From Zhengitettix transpicula (Eukaryota; Arthropoda; Insecta; Orthoptera; Tetrigidae), in contig CM073592.1 in NCBI GenBank assembly GCA_037074705.1, positions 87,175,129 through 87,239,128 of the forward strand: a DNA stretch of 64,000 nt. The letters run 5' to 3'. The notes beneath the pieces are model-generated. The model ran no database searches, was not told the DNA's origin, and was given only the letters and a program-made list of their open reading frames with translations. The position numbers were made by a program, and so were the translations under genes. Within the stretch, counting starts at the first letter, position 1; each line of letters starts with the position of its first letter. Of this stretch, positions 32,332-43,204 are shown in pieces.

Positions 32332-33327
32332 GTACGTATTGAATTTTCAAATTACGTAGGCGGAAACAACAATAATTAGTAAAATTTATAATTATTGCAA
32401 AATCGACCCCTTTGCGATGTCTCCCAATCAAGCATTTGTAGCGTAAAGACCAGAAATCCATTATATGCACGACTAAAATGGGCATTCTATTATAACATCA
32501 TCAACTCCGGCACCGTTCTTGTGTGATTGTTAAATAATAATTATTGTCCTTCGGTGCTAATGGAATTTTCAATTGATAATTATCTGCCGTTCGTTTACAC
32601 ATATTATGGACGAACTCATTAAAATTATCCTGCCCGTAAGTTTATAAATTTATTACTAGGTAATGAATTTTTAAAGGACCAACTAAATCAATGAAAATTA
32701 GAATATTTAAGTACTATTAAAAGTATATATTTGGCCTTAATAGTTCCAAAATAAATGATACCTTGCGGCAAAAGTATCTACAACAATCCATACTGATTAG
32801 GTGAATTCACGAAGCACTTCGATCGCAACTAACTGGACGCTTTGTCCCAGCACTGTTATTTTCTCCACACATCCAACAGTATAAAGTCAGCCATTGCATC
32901 GCCCTCGAATCTATTCGTATTAATGATCAACGTTAAGTAGTAATTTCAATGAGAGAGAAACCATATAAGATCACACACGTTATACTTATGGAGAAGCAGT
33001 CTCTACATAGTCGGTGATCGCACAAATTTGTTGTCTTACTTTGTGAAGTTGGAGGTCTACTGACGCCGTCATTGACACTCGTGGTCGCAGTTATACAGCA
33101 TCTCTTTTGTTGTAGGCAAGGCTCAACTCTCCCATGAGGTGTTTGAGGAGCATCATTGAATTGCTTTTACGATGTATCTATGTTTTCTACTTTGCTTTTT
33201 CGTGTGTATACGTGTTAAAATACCTTTATCTTCAAGAAAGTGTTAATACTTTTCACCGGAAAACAAGTAAATACCACTATTTTGTGCAATTAATCTTAAG
33301 TACAGTCAGGACTATCGATTGAGACGA
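32329..33327. other. No recognised feature
   Basis: No coding frame with a motif and no repeat family recognised. Confidence 0.45.
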
Positions 33328-33737
33328 AAGCGAGCTTAATAGATTGACTGAGTGTGACTTTCCAGGTGTGGCGGAACGATCACAAAATGGCAGTTACCCA
33401 ACATCGTCCGCTCGTGATATTATAATCCCTACTACATGGATATTTTTTAAGAAATTGCCTATTTTTTGAGAGAAATACATGCCAAATGAAAGATTTCATT
33501 TCTTCTATAAGTAATATGAAATCGGTGCTCTTTACAAGTTGAACATTTACAGCCTTAGAATCCAGTCTGTATACAGGCCTAAGCCTACTTGTTTCAGCCC
33601 AAATTTTGAAATGTAGCTGATTAAACATATAAAACACAATTATATTCCATTACTTTTCAAAATGCATCATTTCTTCTTTGTATTCGTAGTCCTTTTAAAT
33701 TCTTCTTTCGAAGATATTTGGTATATTATTATATTCT
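33328..33737. repeat. Tandem duplication, unit 1
   Basis: This segment and 34184-34585 are direct copies. Shared blocks include ATAGATTGACTGA, GTGGCGGAACGAT, ATGGCAGTTACCCAACAT, CAGCCTTAGAATCCAGTCTG and GAAGATATTTGGTATATTAT, with scattered substitutions and small gaps. Neither copy encodes anything recognisable. Confidence 0.85.
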
Positions 33738-33741
33738 CCGT

Positions 33742-34178
33742 TTTTGAACTAAGGTTCCTACAAGCCGAGGCACCTCGTCCTGTTTTGAGAGGTGTATCTT
33801 CCGGGGTCACAGACCTTCGGCATACGGTAAGAGTTGTTCTCTGTTCCCTTTGGAACAGTCGGCCAGCTGCCTCCTACACTGGTCGAGGTACAGAGAATGG
33901 AATGCTGCGTCCACACAGCAAACTCTTCTCCCGCTATCAGAAGGGCGTGGGGCAAGTACCCAATGCCCGACCTACCTGATGCAGGTTTTTCTAGGGGTTT
34001 CCCTGCATTTCTTTAGACGAATGCCGGGTAGGATCCTTAAACTATAGCCCGGGGGCCCTAGTTAACCCTTGGCTACCTTCCTCTACCCTTCCGCATCCCG
34101 CCTTTCAAATACCATCCTATGCTATTAAACGGGAGTTGCCCAACGTGGATTACCCTCATGTAGCCTGTTGCCCTAAAA
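33742..34178 (+). mobile_element. Family A retroposon, copy 7, between duplicated segments
   Basis: Short form, starting TTTTGAACTAAGGTTCCTAC and ending CCTGTTGCCCTAAAAAA. It sits exactly at the junction of the two duplicated segments. No obvious target duplication: CTCCG at the left, CGAAC at the right. Confidence 0.85.
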
Positions 34179-34183
34179 AACGA

Positions 34184-34585
34184 ACTTCATAGATTGACTG
34201 AAAGAGTTTCCAGTTGTGGCGGAACGATTACTTAATGGCAGTTACCCAACATAGTCCGCATCGTGACATTATAATCCTTACTGCATGCATAATTTTTTTT
34301 AAATTACCTAAATATTTTATTTACAGAAATACATGATAAATGAAAAATTTCATTCCTTCTAGAAGTAATATGAAATAGGTGTTATTTTACAACATTCACA
34401 GCCTTAGAATCCAGTCTGTATACAGGCGTAGGTCTATTTGGTTCAGCCCAAATATTAAAATACATCTGATTAAACATATAAAACCTAATTATATTCCTTT
34501 ATCTTTTAAAATGCATAATTTTTTCTTTATATTCGAAGTTCTTTCGAATACTTCTATCGAAGATATTTGGTATATTATTATATTC
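34184..34585. repeat. Tandem duplication, unit 2
   Basis: Direct copy of 33328-33737 (see unit 1). The open frame 34379-34621 lies within it and has no recognised motif. Confidence 0.85.
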
Positions 34586-35204
34586 ATATCTTATATTTCC
34601 ATGCATTCCTTAACCGTATAGCCGAATGGTAATCAATAAATGCCTACAGCTTGATTTTGTTAAATCGTGTTTTGTTTGTGTTAACTCCGTACCGTATCGT
34701 ATCAACGTAAGACTTGCCTTCGCGACCTGTCTGCCTCGCTGACACCGGATATAGTAACGTCATTCTCACATGGGTTTCCCCTAAATTGAGTTATCTTCGT
34801 CATTATGTTCGTCTTGAACAGCACGCATCATAATATACTATAATTTACTCTGCGAGCAATTAATGATAGGTAAAAAACATACGATTAAAGGAAATTTTAT
34901 TCAAAAGTTCACGGTCACTAATGCAAAATCAAGATTAATACTCGTCATGATTTCACTTACATTTTTCAGACTATATTTTCATTAACAATACTATACTGTA
35001 ATATATAACGAATCAGTTTCATAAACAATTTTGTTGTCGCGAAACATTCCTAAACAATCCAATGAAACCAAAATATTGAATTAATCACTTAAAGTCTACA
35101 TTACTGAAGGTAATTTTCGTAACGTCCATGGAGTGAAGAACTACGGTTATTAAGTTCAAAATTACACAGAACATGATATCGCTATGTTTAACTCCCTGAC
35201 AAAA
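34586..35204. other. No recognised feature
   Basis: Unique AT-rich sequence. Confidence 0.45.
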
Positions 35205-35302
35205 TAATTTTCGCACCTGACGAAAGATACAAGGATCCCAGAAACGTTGTGTGCTATTTATATTATCATTTTTTTGTCTGAATTGGCTATCTTTATTATT
35301 CA
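35205..35302 (+). mobile_element. Penelope-type tail with hammerhead-like motif
   Basis: CACCTGACGAAAGATACAAG (35215-35234) has CTGACGA, a perfect fit to CUGANGA. GATCCCAGAAACGTTGTGTG with GAAAC at 35241-35245 follows, then TATTTATATTATCAT and TTGGCTATCTTTATTATT. It is closely similar to the copy at 24.0 kb. No inverted left arm is present here. The CTAGCTGGG element starts immediately after it. Confidence 0.65.
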
Positions 35303-37400
35303 CTAGCTGGGTGGCCGGCGTTGCCCGAGACGTCATTTATCTATAACCCCCGATATTACTCCAATTTCGGTAGCTTTTGCGCTATTTTTATGTAACAGTC
35401 CTCGAACCCTATCCGTAAATTTACTCACCTCCCATGCCGAAAGGGGTTGAAGTCATTGACCAAATATATCGGTCGTTTTTACATGTTATAAGATGATCAC
35501 CCCCACAAATGTGCAATAATCAAAAAATATTTATTTCACGCACAAATCAACCGATTACATTGTCTGAAAATTTCTACCCCCGCCCTCCACCTCCCAAACC
35601 CGTCACGTTACCCAGGTTGTCACAATTAGACTCAGCGACATTCATAGTCTCTGAATTGATTCGAATCTCGGTTGTTTTTGAGTTTTTTTAATTTAACGTA
35701 CCTCCACCACACCCTTAAGCTTGCTCCCATCACAGGGGTTGAAATTATCTACAAACAGCATCGGTATAAATACTAACAAAGTAATTAATCCCAGAAAATA
35801 ATTATCGCAAATATCGACCGTTTAACATGTTTGAAAATTTCCATCCCCGACCACTCCCGCTTCGGGGATTTAAACGGCAAGTTTAATGTCGTAATGAAAT
35901 TCAATGACAACTGTAGCCCCGCATTCGACTCCAATCTCAATGGTTTCTGCTTTCTTTTTATGTAATGCCACTTCACGCCCACCCTTAAGGGTGCACCCAT
36001 CCAAAGCCCGAAAGGTGTTGAAATTATACACAGAGAACATGTAGAGAAATTTTATGAATCTCATTGATGCCGAAATATATTTATTCGAAGCAAAAATCGG
36101 CCGGTTAACAGGTTTGAAAATATATTCCCAAACCCAACTGCGCCTAGCCCCTCACACCCCCGCACACCACCGCCAACCCCCGTGCATTTCCCATGTTGTC
36201 ATAAATACATTCACCTATATCTGGATTTGAGTCCAATCTCGATTGTGTTTGCGTTATTTCTATATAAATCTACTTCACACCCACCCTAAAGGGTGCTCCA
36301 CTCCAAATTTCGAAACAGTTTATATTAAATATATGGAACACTTAGAGAAACAAAGCAAATCTCAATGAACCAGAAAAATATTTATTCGACGCAAATATCG
36401 ACTGCTTAACATATTTGAAAATTTCAACCCCCGCCCACCCCGGCTTGGGGAAGTTACACTGTAAGTTAAATGTCATAATTAAACACAGCGACAAATATAA
36501 CTACTGATTCGACTCGAAACTCGAATGTGTTTGCGTAAATTCATGTAATGCCAAACCACCCGCAACCCTTAAGGGTGCACTACTCCCATGCCTAAAATAA
36601 GTTGAAATTATACACAGATAACACGTAGTGAAATTTAATGAATGCCATTGATCCAGAATTATATTGATTGGACGCAAAAATCGGCCGGTTAGCATGTTTG
36701 AAAATTTATTCTCCCCGCATACACCCTCTCATTACCGCCAATTCCCACACACCCCCGTGCGTTTCTCAGTTTGTTATAAATAATTATATGAAACCCCCAC
36801 ACATAAGGGTGCTCCCCTTGCATGCCGAAAGGGGTTGAAATTATACACAAACAACATCAGTAGAAATACAATCAATATAATTAACCCTGAAAAATATTTA
36901 TTCAACGCAAATACCTGCTGTGTTTTCATGTTCAAAAATTTCTACCCCGCTACCCCTGCATCTGAGGGGTAAATGCCAAGTTGAATGTCATAAATAAACT
37001 CAGTGACATCCATAACCTTCGATTTGACTCCAATCTCGGTTGTATTTGCGTTATTTTCCTGTAAAGCATCTCCACCACAAACCCTAAGGGTGCCCTTTTT
37101 CCAGGGTGTATTATATTCAGATAACATAGGTAGAAACACAATCAATATCTTTGACCCCTAAAAATATTCATCCAACTCTAATATCGACTGTATTAGCATG
37201 TTTAATTATTTCCACCCCGTCCACCCCCGCTTCTGGGGTTGTATGAACGTCTCACCCCGACAGTGTTTGTTTCCTGGTCGCAAAGAACACGTATACGAAA
37301 TTTGGTGAAATTCGCTCAACCGGTGTAGATTTGTATAAGGAACATACAAATATACAAACAAACAAATATACAAACAAACACTCTGCTTTATTTATCAGAT
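35303..37400 (+). mobile_element. CTAGCTGGGTG-headed retroposon, copy 2, with internal minisatellite
   Basis: The head ACTAGCTGGGTGGCCGGCGT is followed by a long tandem array and then a 3' block (GAACACGTATACGAAATTTG, GTGAAATTCGCTCAACCGGT, AACATACAAATATACAAACA). That last block is a familiar kind of 3' end for RTE-related retroposons in arthropods. It has no coding frame of its own; the small minus-strand frames inside (35785-37145) recur in phase with the tandem unit. CTTTATTATTC at the left and CTTTATTTATC at the right may be a decayed target duplication. Confidence 0.65.
35413..37250. repeat. Minisatellite of about 280-bp units, about six to seven copies
   Basis: The landmark 'GGGGTTGAAATTAT' recurs near 35425, 35737, 36015, 36308, 36600, 36832 and (degenerate) 37106. 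Each is followed by an ATATTTATT...GCAAATATCGAC block, an AACATGTTTGAAAATTTC block and a run such as ACCCCCGCCCACCCC, then by GACTCCAATCTCGGTTGT and CACCCTTAAGGGTGC. Unit length varies from about 230 to 310 bp. The units are clearly diverged from each other, so the array is not recent. Confidence 0.8.
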
Positions 37401-39151
37401 TATTTTCAATCAGACGTAAATTTTTTCATATAAAAATAATTAAATGTTAAGAAAATCGAATTGAAAAATCACTGATTAAATATTTACTCACTCACTCATT
37501 TCAAATTAACGAATTTAGAGAAGTAAAATTGTATTTTAACATTATACTAGACTATTAAATTTAGTTTGTGCTTCGTCAGGAGTACATTAATTGTTCAAAA
37601 AATATACATGAGATCTTAATTGGTAAATGATGTATAAAAATTTCAGCAATGCAATGCATTGTAATGAATGTAGACTTTAAACACGTTTCTACAAAATTTG
37701 TTGTATAAATTTATATGAAACTGATATAACTTACAATTTGTATGTAAATACAAGATTCCATTAATATATTCCTAAAATTAATATTATATCAATAAATTTT
37801 GAGTGAATTTTATAGTATTAATTTCTTTGTCAACATTTTTTTTTACTTAGGCTAGTTTATTTATTTATTATAAAAAAATATGTGCGGTGACAAAGAAAGA
37901 AATTTAATTAATTTGGTATATTAAATGGTCATGCTTCCTGTTTACATCCAAACTCCTTCCACATCCTTAGTGACCAGCTTCTAGATACGGTTCTAAGCAC
38001 CTGATACTTATAGAGATAAAAGTTACTGAAGAAAAAAGGTAATTTTATTTCTGTCGCGGTTATTATACGTAAGGAAACTAATTAACCTCTTTTCTACACA
38101 ACACTGAAAAAAATTCATTTTTCATCGAATATTCTGTAACATCAATTATTGTCAAGCACATATTTGACTTCGCCTTTTATATTTAGAGGTTCACTTCAGA
38201 AGTGTCGTTTGTAATAACGCAACGCAATTTCAAGTGCGCTTTGTTTGAAGATCACATACGGTTTGAATGTCAGGGGAAAAAACGAATGTCTGCTTTTAAA
38301 GCTCGGGACTACGATCCAATTAACTCAGAGTCTTCGTTACAAAGAATAAAGAGCACAAGTCTGTGAGTTATCTACAAAGCTTACAAAGAAAGAGTACCAA
38401 GTAGTACTCAGTCAGGGAATTACTAGTGCATTACATGCAAAAGTATATTTTTTTCTAAAGGAGGCGATGACTCTTAAGAGCCTAAAACAGAATTAATGCA
38501 ACAGATTCAAACATTCATCGAATATAGTAATTAACAATAGAATATTAATTGTACCCTTGATCCATTAGATCATTAATGCTTAGAGAAATTAGAATTGCAG
38601 TAAAAATAACTAGAAGGAGCATTTTTATTGAATAATTGTGTCTTTATAGATGTAATTAATTGTTAATTTTAAAACTGGAGTGATACTGTTATAAAACCTC
38701 GTCCAAGCAAGCCCTCGTGGCTGTAAAGTTCGCGACGCTGACGAACATTTACACCGGCATCGGCCGTGCAACAGTTGTGTTTGCAAACGGTCACCGGAGT
38801 TCCCAACAATCCATACATTTAATTATCCGAGCTGAGGAGGCGCTGGGAAATAAAGGAGGCGAAAACTTTGGGTTTGTATTGTCTCAAGACTAGCGTTACG
38901 AAAAGCGTTTTTAACTATATCATTTTTCCATGAACACCGATTTATCAATTAAATACTAAAATTTTCCCAACCAAGATGCTACAATGAACTGCATAGAACA
39001 ATGTAATTGTAGATTGTGAATTCAGCTAAGAAGGCCAAAAAAAAAATTAAAATTATCGATTATTGTTATGGACTTTAGATTGTAGCGTGTCATGTTGTCT
39101 GAGTATTTATAGAAGAGAGATTTTTTAAAATAAAAGTTGATTTGCTTAATA
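37401..39151. other. No recognised gene; one G+C-rich patch
   Basis: Mostly AT-rich unique sequence. The patch 38700-38860 is richer in G+C and CpG (GTTCGCGACGCTGACGAAC, ACCGGCATCGGCCGTGC), but no open frame or motif explains it. Confidence 0.45.
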
Positions 39152-39708
39152 TTTTTTTTTAGTGTAACAGACTACATGAGGGTAATAAACATGGCGGAAA
39201 CTTCGACAAGCATGGAAGCTGATCGTAAAGGAGGCCAAGGCTCACCCAGGGCTGAAGTGTTGTGTATATAGAGAGATAGAAGGGATTTCAAGGGGTGGAT
39301 GTGCAAAGGTAGAGGGAGATAGCCAAGTGTTAACTAGGGCCCCTGGGCTATATTTTAAGGATCCCACCCGGCATTCGCCTAAAAGTGATGCATGTCAAAC
39401 CCTAGAAAACCTGCACCATATAGGTCGGGCATTGGGTACTTGTCACACGCACTTCCGGTGGCAGGGTTTGCTGTGGGGTCGCAGGTTTTCCCTCTCCGTG
39501 CCTTGACCAGTTTAGGAGGCAGTAGGCCGACTATTCCAATAGGAATAGAGTACAACTCTTACCGTACGCCCAAGGTCTTTGACCCCGGAACATACACCTC
39601 TCAGAACAGGCCGAGGTGCCTTGGCTTGTGGGAACCTTACTTCAAAAACGGAGATGAAAAGGCATCCTCAAAGGTAGCCCCTTCGTATCTCTTCTACAAG
39701 GTAGGCCG
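39152..39708 (-). mobile_element. Family A retroposon, copy 8, carrying an inserted LINE scrap
   Basis: T run and AGTGTAACAGACTACATG at the left, body as in the other copies. Between about 39192 and 39276 the usual ACTCCCCTTTAATAGC stretch is replaced by sequence that encodes RQAWKLIVKEAKAHPGL in one frame, the end of an RTE-type LINE protein. The largest open frame in this region (39392-39916) runs from this copy into the next and is repeat-derived. Confidence 0.8.
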
Positions 39709-39710
39709 TA

Positions 39711-39732
39711 TTATATATATATATATATATAT
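39711..39732. repeat. Short (TA)n between two family A copies
   Basis: TA dinucleotides stand where the T run of the next family A copy would be expected. Confidence 0.85.
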
Positions 39733-40259
39733 TAGGGCAACAGGCTACATGAGGGTACTCCACGTTGGGCAACTCCCCTTTAATAGCATAGGAAGGGATT
39801 TGAAAGGGGGATGCGGAAGGGTAGAGGAAGGTAGTCAAGGGTTAACTAGGGCCCCCGGGCTATATTTTAAGGATCCTACCTGGCATTCGCCTAAAGAAAT
39901 GCAGGTAAAACACTAGAAAAACTTGCATCAGGTAGGTCGGGCATTGGGTACTTGTCCCACGCCATTCTGATGACGGGAGAGGGGTTTGCTGTGGGGACGC
40001 AGCATTCTCTTCTCCGTGCCTCGACCAGTTTAGGAGGCAGCCGGCCAACTATTCCAATGGGAATAGCGGACAACTCTTACCGTATGCCCAAGGTCTGCGA
40101 CCCCGGAACATACACCTCTCAAAACAGACCGAGGTGCCTCAGCATGTGGGAACCTTAGTTCAGAAAAACCAGAGAGATGTGAGAGCATCCCCAAAGGTAG
40201 CCCCCGCCAGAGCTCTCTGGGAAGGTTCACCTGCGAGAAATCCTCTCGCAGGCTTCCTT
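39733..40259 (-). mobile_element. Family A retroposon, copy 9 (full length)
   Basis: From AGGGCAACAGGCTACATGAG at the left to CCTGCGAGAAATCCTCTCGC, AGGCTTCCTT at the right (head). At about 527 bp it matches the copy at 18722 in extent and shares the CTTCCTT head boundary with it and with the copy at 5164. In sense orientation the head carries a CTGCGAGAG...CTCGCAG hairpin. Directly right of it begins a LINE 3' end. Confidence 0.85.
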
Positions 40260-40261
40260 AT

Positions 40262-40800
40262 GAAGATGGAAGCTGATCATCAAGGAAGATCCAGCAACCT
40301 GCCAGTTTGCACCAGCAGGGACTGCAGAGTAGGGCTCTACAAGGAACTGGAGGAAAAGTGGAGTAGACCCGTCAAACAAGGGGAATGCGGAGTCATCCTC
40401 AGAAATGTCAACAGCATCAGAGAAATATCGCACCCGAAAGAACTATCTCGAAGGCAACAGGTTGTTGTAACCAGAATAAGAACATTGCACTCCAGTTTCA
40501 CTCATTCATTCTTGATTTCCAGATCTCCGCAGCCGGTATGCAGCTAATGCAAGGAGCCCACAACAATTCCTCATGTCCTCTTTGACTGCCCCAAATATAG
40601 CGAGATAAGAAGATCAACCATAGCCGCACATTCAATGATGGAGATTTGCAACACATCAGCAGCAATAAACAACCTCATAGACTTTACGATGAAAACTGAT
40701 TTGTTTAAAGTAATTTAAATGTTATACAAATGTAGAACTTTACAGATGTAAGTCGCTAATGACAAAAAGGTTGATGCGACGTTAAATTGTAATTAAAAAA
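40262..40800 (+). mobile_element. 3' end of an RT/RNase H-type LINE, copy 2
   Basis: After the family A head lies the last part of a LINE that is homologous to the longer copy at 58.1-60.4 kb. It shares the coding relic and a tail (GTAAGTCGCTAATGACAAAA, AGGTTGATGCGACGTTAAAT, then A's) like AGGGTCGCCAATAACCAAAA, GTTGACGCCACCATAAAT at 60340-60380. The first 20 bases (ATGGAAGCTGATCATCAAGG) match the RTE scrap in the neighbouring family A copy and may be a separate remnant. Confidence 0.75.
40290..40718 (+). pseudogene. LINE ORF2 C-terminal relic with zinc-knuckle-like motif
   Basis: The frame reads LSRRQQVVVTRIRTLHSSFT then HSFLIS, corresponding to SRKQLIIVSRIKSLHTQLTL in the copy at 60.0 kb. 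It then reads PVCS, a stop (40545-40547), CKEPTTIPHVLFDCPKYSEI and RRSTIAAHS. That is the C-x2-C...H...C motif with 'HvLfdCpkYseiR' that ends many RNase H-bearing LINE proteins. The stop between the cysteines inactivates it. The reading ends at a stop at 40716-40718. A G+C-rich open frame from 40134 runs into it from family A, but that start is not meaningful. Confidence 0.75.
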
Positions 40801-41185
40801 AAAGAAAGATTATGTTACGAAAAGAAAATGAATTAATCTAAAATAATGTTTTCTAATTTTTTGTAGCCGTCATTGATCTAACGTAGGATTTCAACTGTAC
40901 TAAGAGAATTAATCCATTGACAGTAGAAAACTCCTAAGTGTCAAATAGGGTTAAAAGTACTGTAGCAATGGAAATATTTCAATGAATTATGCATACATAG
41001 AAAACGTTGGACACTGACTAAGAATGGATGATATTTTAAAAAGTTCCTGAGGAATGTTTATGTTGAGTATAGGGAGGATAAAATACTATGATGAGATACA
41101 TAAACTGTATTAAATGCCTAGAATAGTATATACTATAAAAATATGAGCTAGAACACATAAAAAGAGTGGGAAATTAACGTTCTCA
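40801..41185. other. No recognised feature
   Basis: Unique sequence. Confidence 0.45.
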
Positions 41186-41360
41186 GAGCTTGGACTTAGT
41201 GGAAGCAAAGGAAAATCCTAGGTAAAATGGCTATATGGAGCTTGTAAGGACCTACTAACACTGAAAATAAAAGGCACAAGATAGGGATAGGTGAAAGGCT
41301 ATCATTAAGGAGGCTGAGGCTCACAAAGGGCTGTAACGCCGCTTAAGAAGCTGTAGAAGG
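41186..41360 (+). mobile_element. 3' scrap of an RTE-type LINE
   Basis: GATAGGGATAGGTGAAAGGC, TATCATTAAGGAGGCTGAGG, CTCACAAAGGGCTGTAACGC translates (with one stop in the W position) as DRDR-x-KAIIKEAEAHKGL then a stop. That is the C-terminus typical of RTE-type LINE proteins ('rW..lv.EAkahkGL'). It resembles the scrap inside family A copy 8. Confidence 0.6.
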
Positions 41361-42122
41361 TTGTATCGAATTGGTGACTTGACGTTCGCATAAGATAAAA
41401 AGTACGAGATAATACCACCATGACAGTAAAATGACGGATAAATTAAAGGAGGGAATCTAAAGTAACGAATTAACTGCAATTTTTTAAGTCAATATATTTC
41501 TATATACATTCAGCGATTTATGTACAAATCCTTATAAAGATTTCATGCAGTTTTGCAACTATTTTAAAAATCGATTCTCCCAATATTACATATAAATTAA
41601 GGTGTAAATAATAATTGCCGTTTGAATATTTTGTTCCTGAAAATACACTCACAACAGCGCAGAAAAATCTCAATAGGATTGCCCAACAACTGGATATGTG
41701 ATGACATTTAAATATACCTTTGGTAAACAAATGTAAGCTTATCAGCATAAAAATATGGGAGTTATTAGGGAATACCCTGACAGATCAACCCGCAATCGTT
41801 CAATAACACGGACCATTAACTGTCTCATGGGTACGTAAATTCACATTAATCTCCAATGTTATCCACTGTTGGAAAATCAGCGGGTAAAGGTTTCAGCCAA
41901 CACGTTACAATATATGATATCAACAATTCACAGCATTATATTTACGTTGCGAAGCGATTACACGTTACACATTTATTTCCATTTGTGTCTTCCTATTCCG
42001 TTCTCTTTTATTATGAGGAGGCGCAGTCTGTCGTAACTATTCCGAATTTATACGAGCTTACGCAATATAAAAATTTGTTACTATAAATCAATTTTTGTTA
42101 ATCAGAATTCTGATATATATAT
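41361..42122. other. No recognised feature
   Basis: Short open frames only. A TATATATATAT run (42112-42122) abuts the next element. Confidence 0.45.
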
Positions 42123-43113
42123 TGTAATAATTAAAAACTATTGATAAATATTTCATCTTTTACAATAATTCAAGATGTGAATTATGTGGCGTTTTTAAAT
42201 GAAAAGAACTATTACGTGAAAACTATTAAACAAGATTTATTAACAATTTTAAAACAAGTATTCAAATTACAAAATATTTGGGATCTCAGGGTCTTGAACT
42301 GGGTTTGATAATGGCAGAATTTATAGAAACAAAATCACAAAAATTACATTTACTTTATATGGGAATCAATGCGTCTGAACATAGACGAAATTTGTTGCTG
42401 AAGGAATAATGCTAAAAGATTGAGTTTAAACAGTTTCATTTTATCAATAATTAAAGAATGATCTGAATAATTAAAGAACGATCTGACGTTTATTTTTAAA
42501 AAACGGTTTACAATAATTTTTAAAGTTTTCTTTCTACTTACGGCAGCCCAGGACTCATTTATATCACTGATTCTAAGTACTCACAGACTCTAAATGTTCA
42601 CAGACTCTAATTAGCGTAGTTTGTTAGTTGGTTTAAAATAAATTTGTTCATTCTCGATGATTTACTGCAACCTGGATTTGTAGATCTCGTGGATTTTTGT
42701 TGAAAATGCACCTCATTGATTTTGTCTGTTGACTGAAGAATAGTTCAGTTTCTGCATTTTTGATATAACAGCGTACTGGTTACTGGAACACTTTCTCGTT
42801 CTTTAAATTAGACCTTTCAGTCTTCACTGCTGACTGACAAAGATTGTTCAAGTTTTCATGAATTAGAATTTTAATCTGTTCATCTCGCCGTTTACTGCCC
42901 AACTGTTCGTTCTTTTACTGCGTTCTACTTGCTGTCCGCTGCCCAACTGTTCGTTCGTCTCGTAAGTTTTGAGCGCGTAAAACCTTCTCGACCGATCAAC
43001 AATACTTTCTTTGCATTGCCAGTTTGTTGCGGCGTCCGCTATATTCACCAATAATGAGTCCTCTACAATTAAACTTCTCAATTAGAACAATGCCTTAATT
43101 ACCAATTACTACA
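42123..43113 (-). mobile_element. LTR-like element in (TA)n, family 1 copy 5 (reverse orientation)
   Basis: On the minus strand it begins TGTAGTAATTGGTAATTAAGGC (start region) at 43113 and ends ATAATTATTACA at 42123, with ATATATATAT and ATATAG outside. CTCAGGGTCTTGAACTGGGT (42287-42306) is the inverse of the family landmark AACCCAGT...ACCCTGAG. ACAGACTCTAA near 42591 matches the AGACTCTG block in copy 3. About 990 bp. The minus-strand open frame 42863-43081 falls at its start and is not a gene. Confidence 0.7.
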
Positions 43114-43204
43114 ATATAGTAAAGGTATATAAATTTTAAATGTGATTCATATGCGGATCTTCAGTTTGAAAGTAATTTAAAGAAGACTCACCATATAGAT
43201 CTGT
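43114..43204. other. Short spacer
   Basis: Nothing recognised. Confidence 0.5.

Noticed and set aside
35413..37250. CRISPR-like array
   Set aside because: Units are about 280 bp, diverged and contiguous without spacers, and the DNA is eukaryotic; it is a minisatellite.
40134..40547. 137-codon open frame as one protein
   Set aside because: The first part is family A sequence and only the second part is LINE coding relic; the fusion is accidental.
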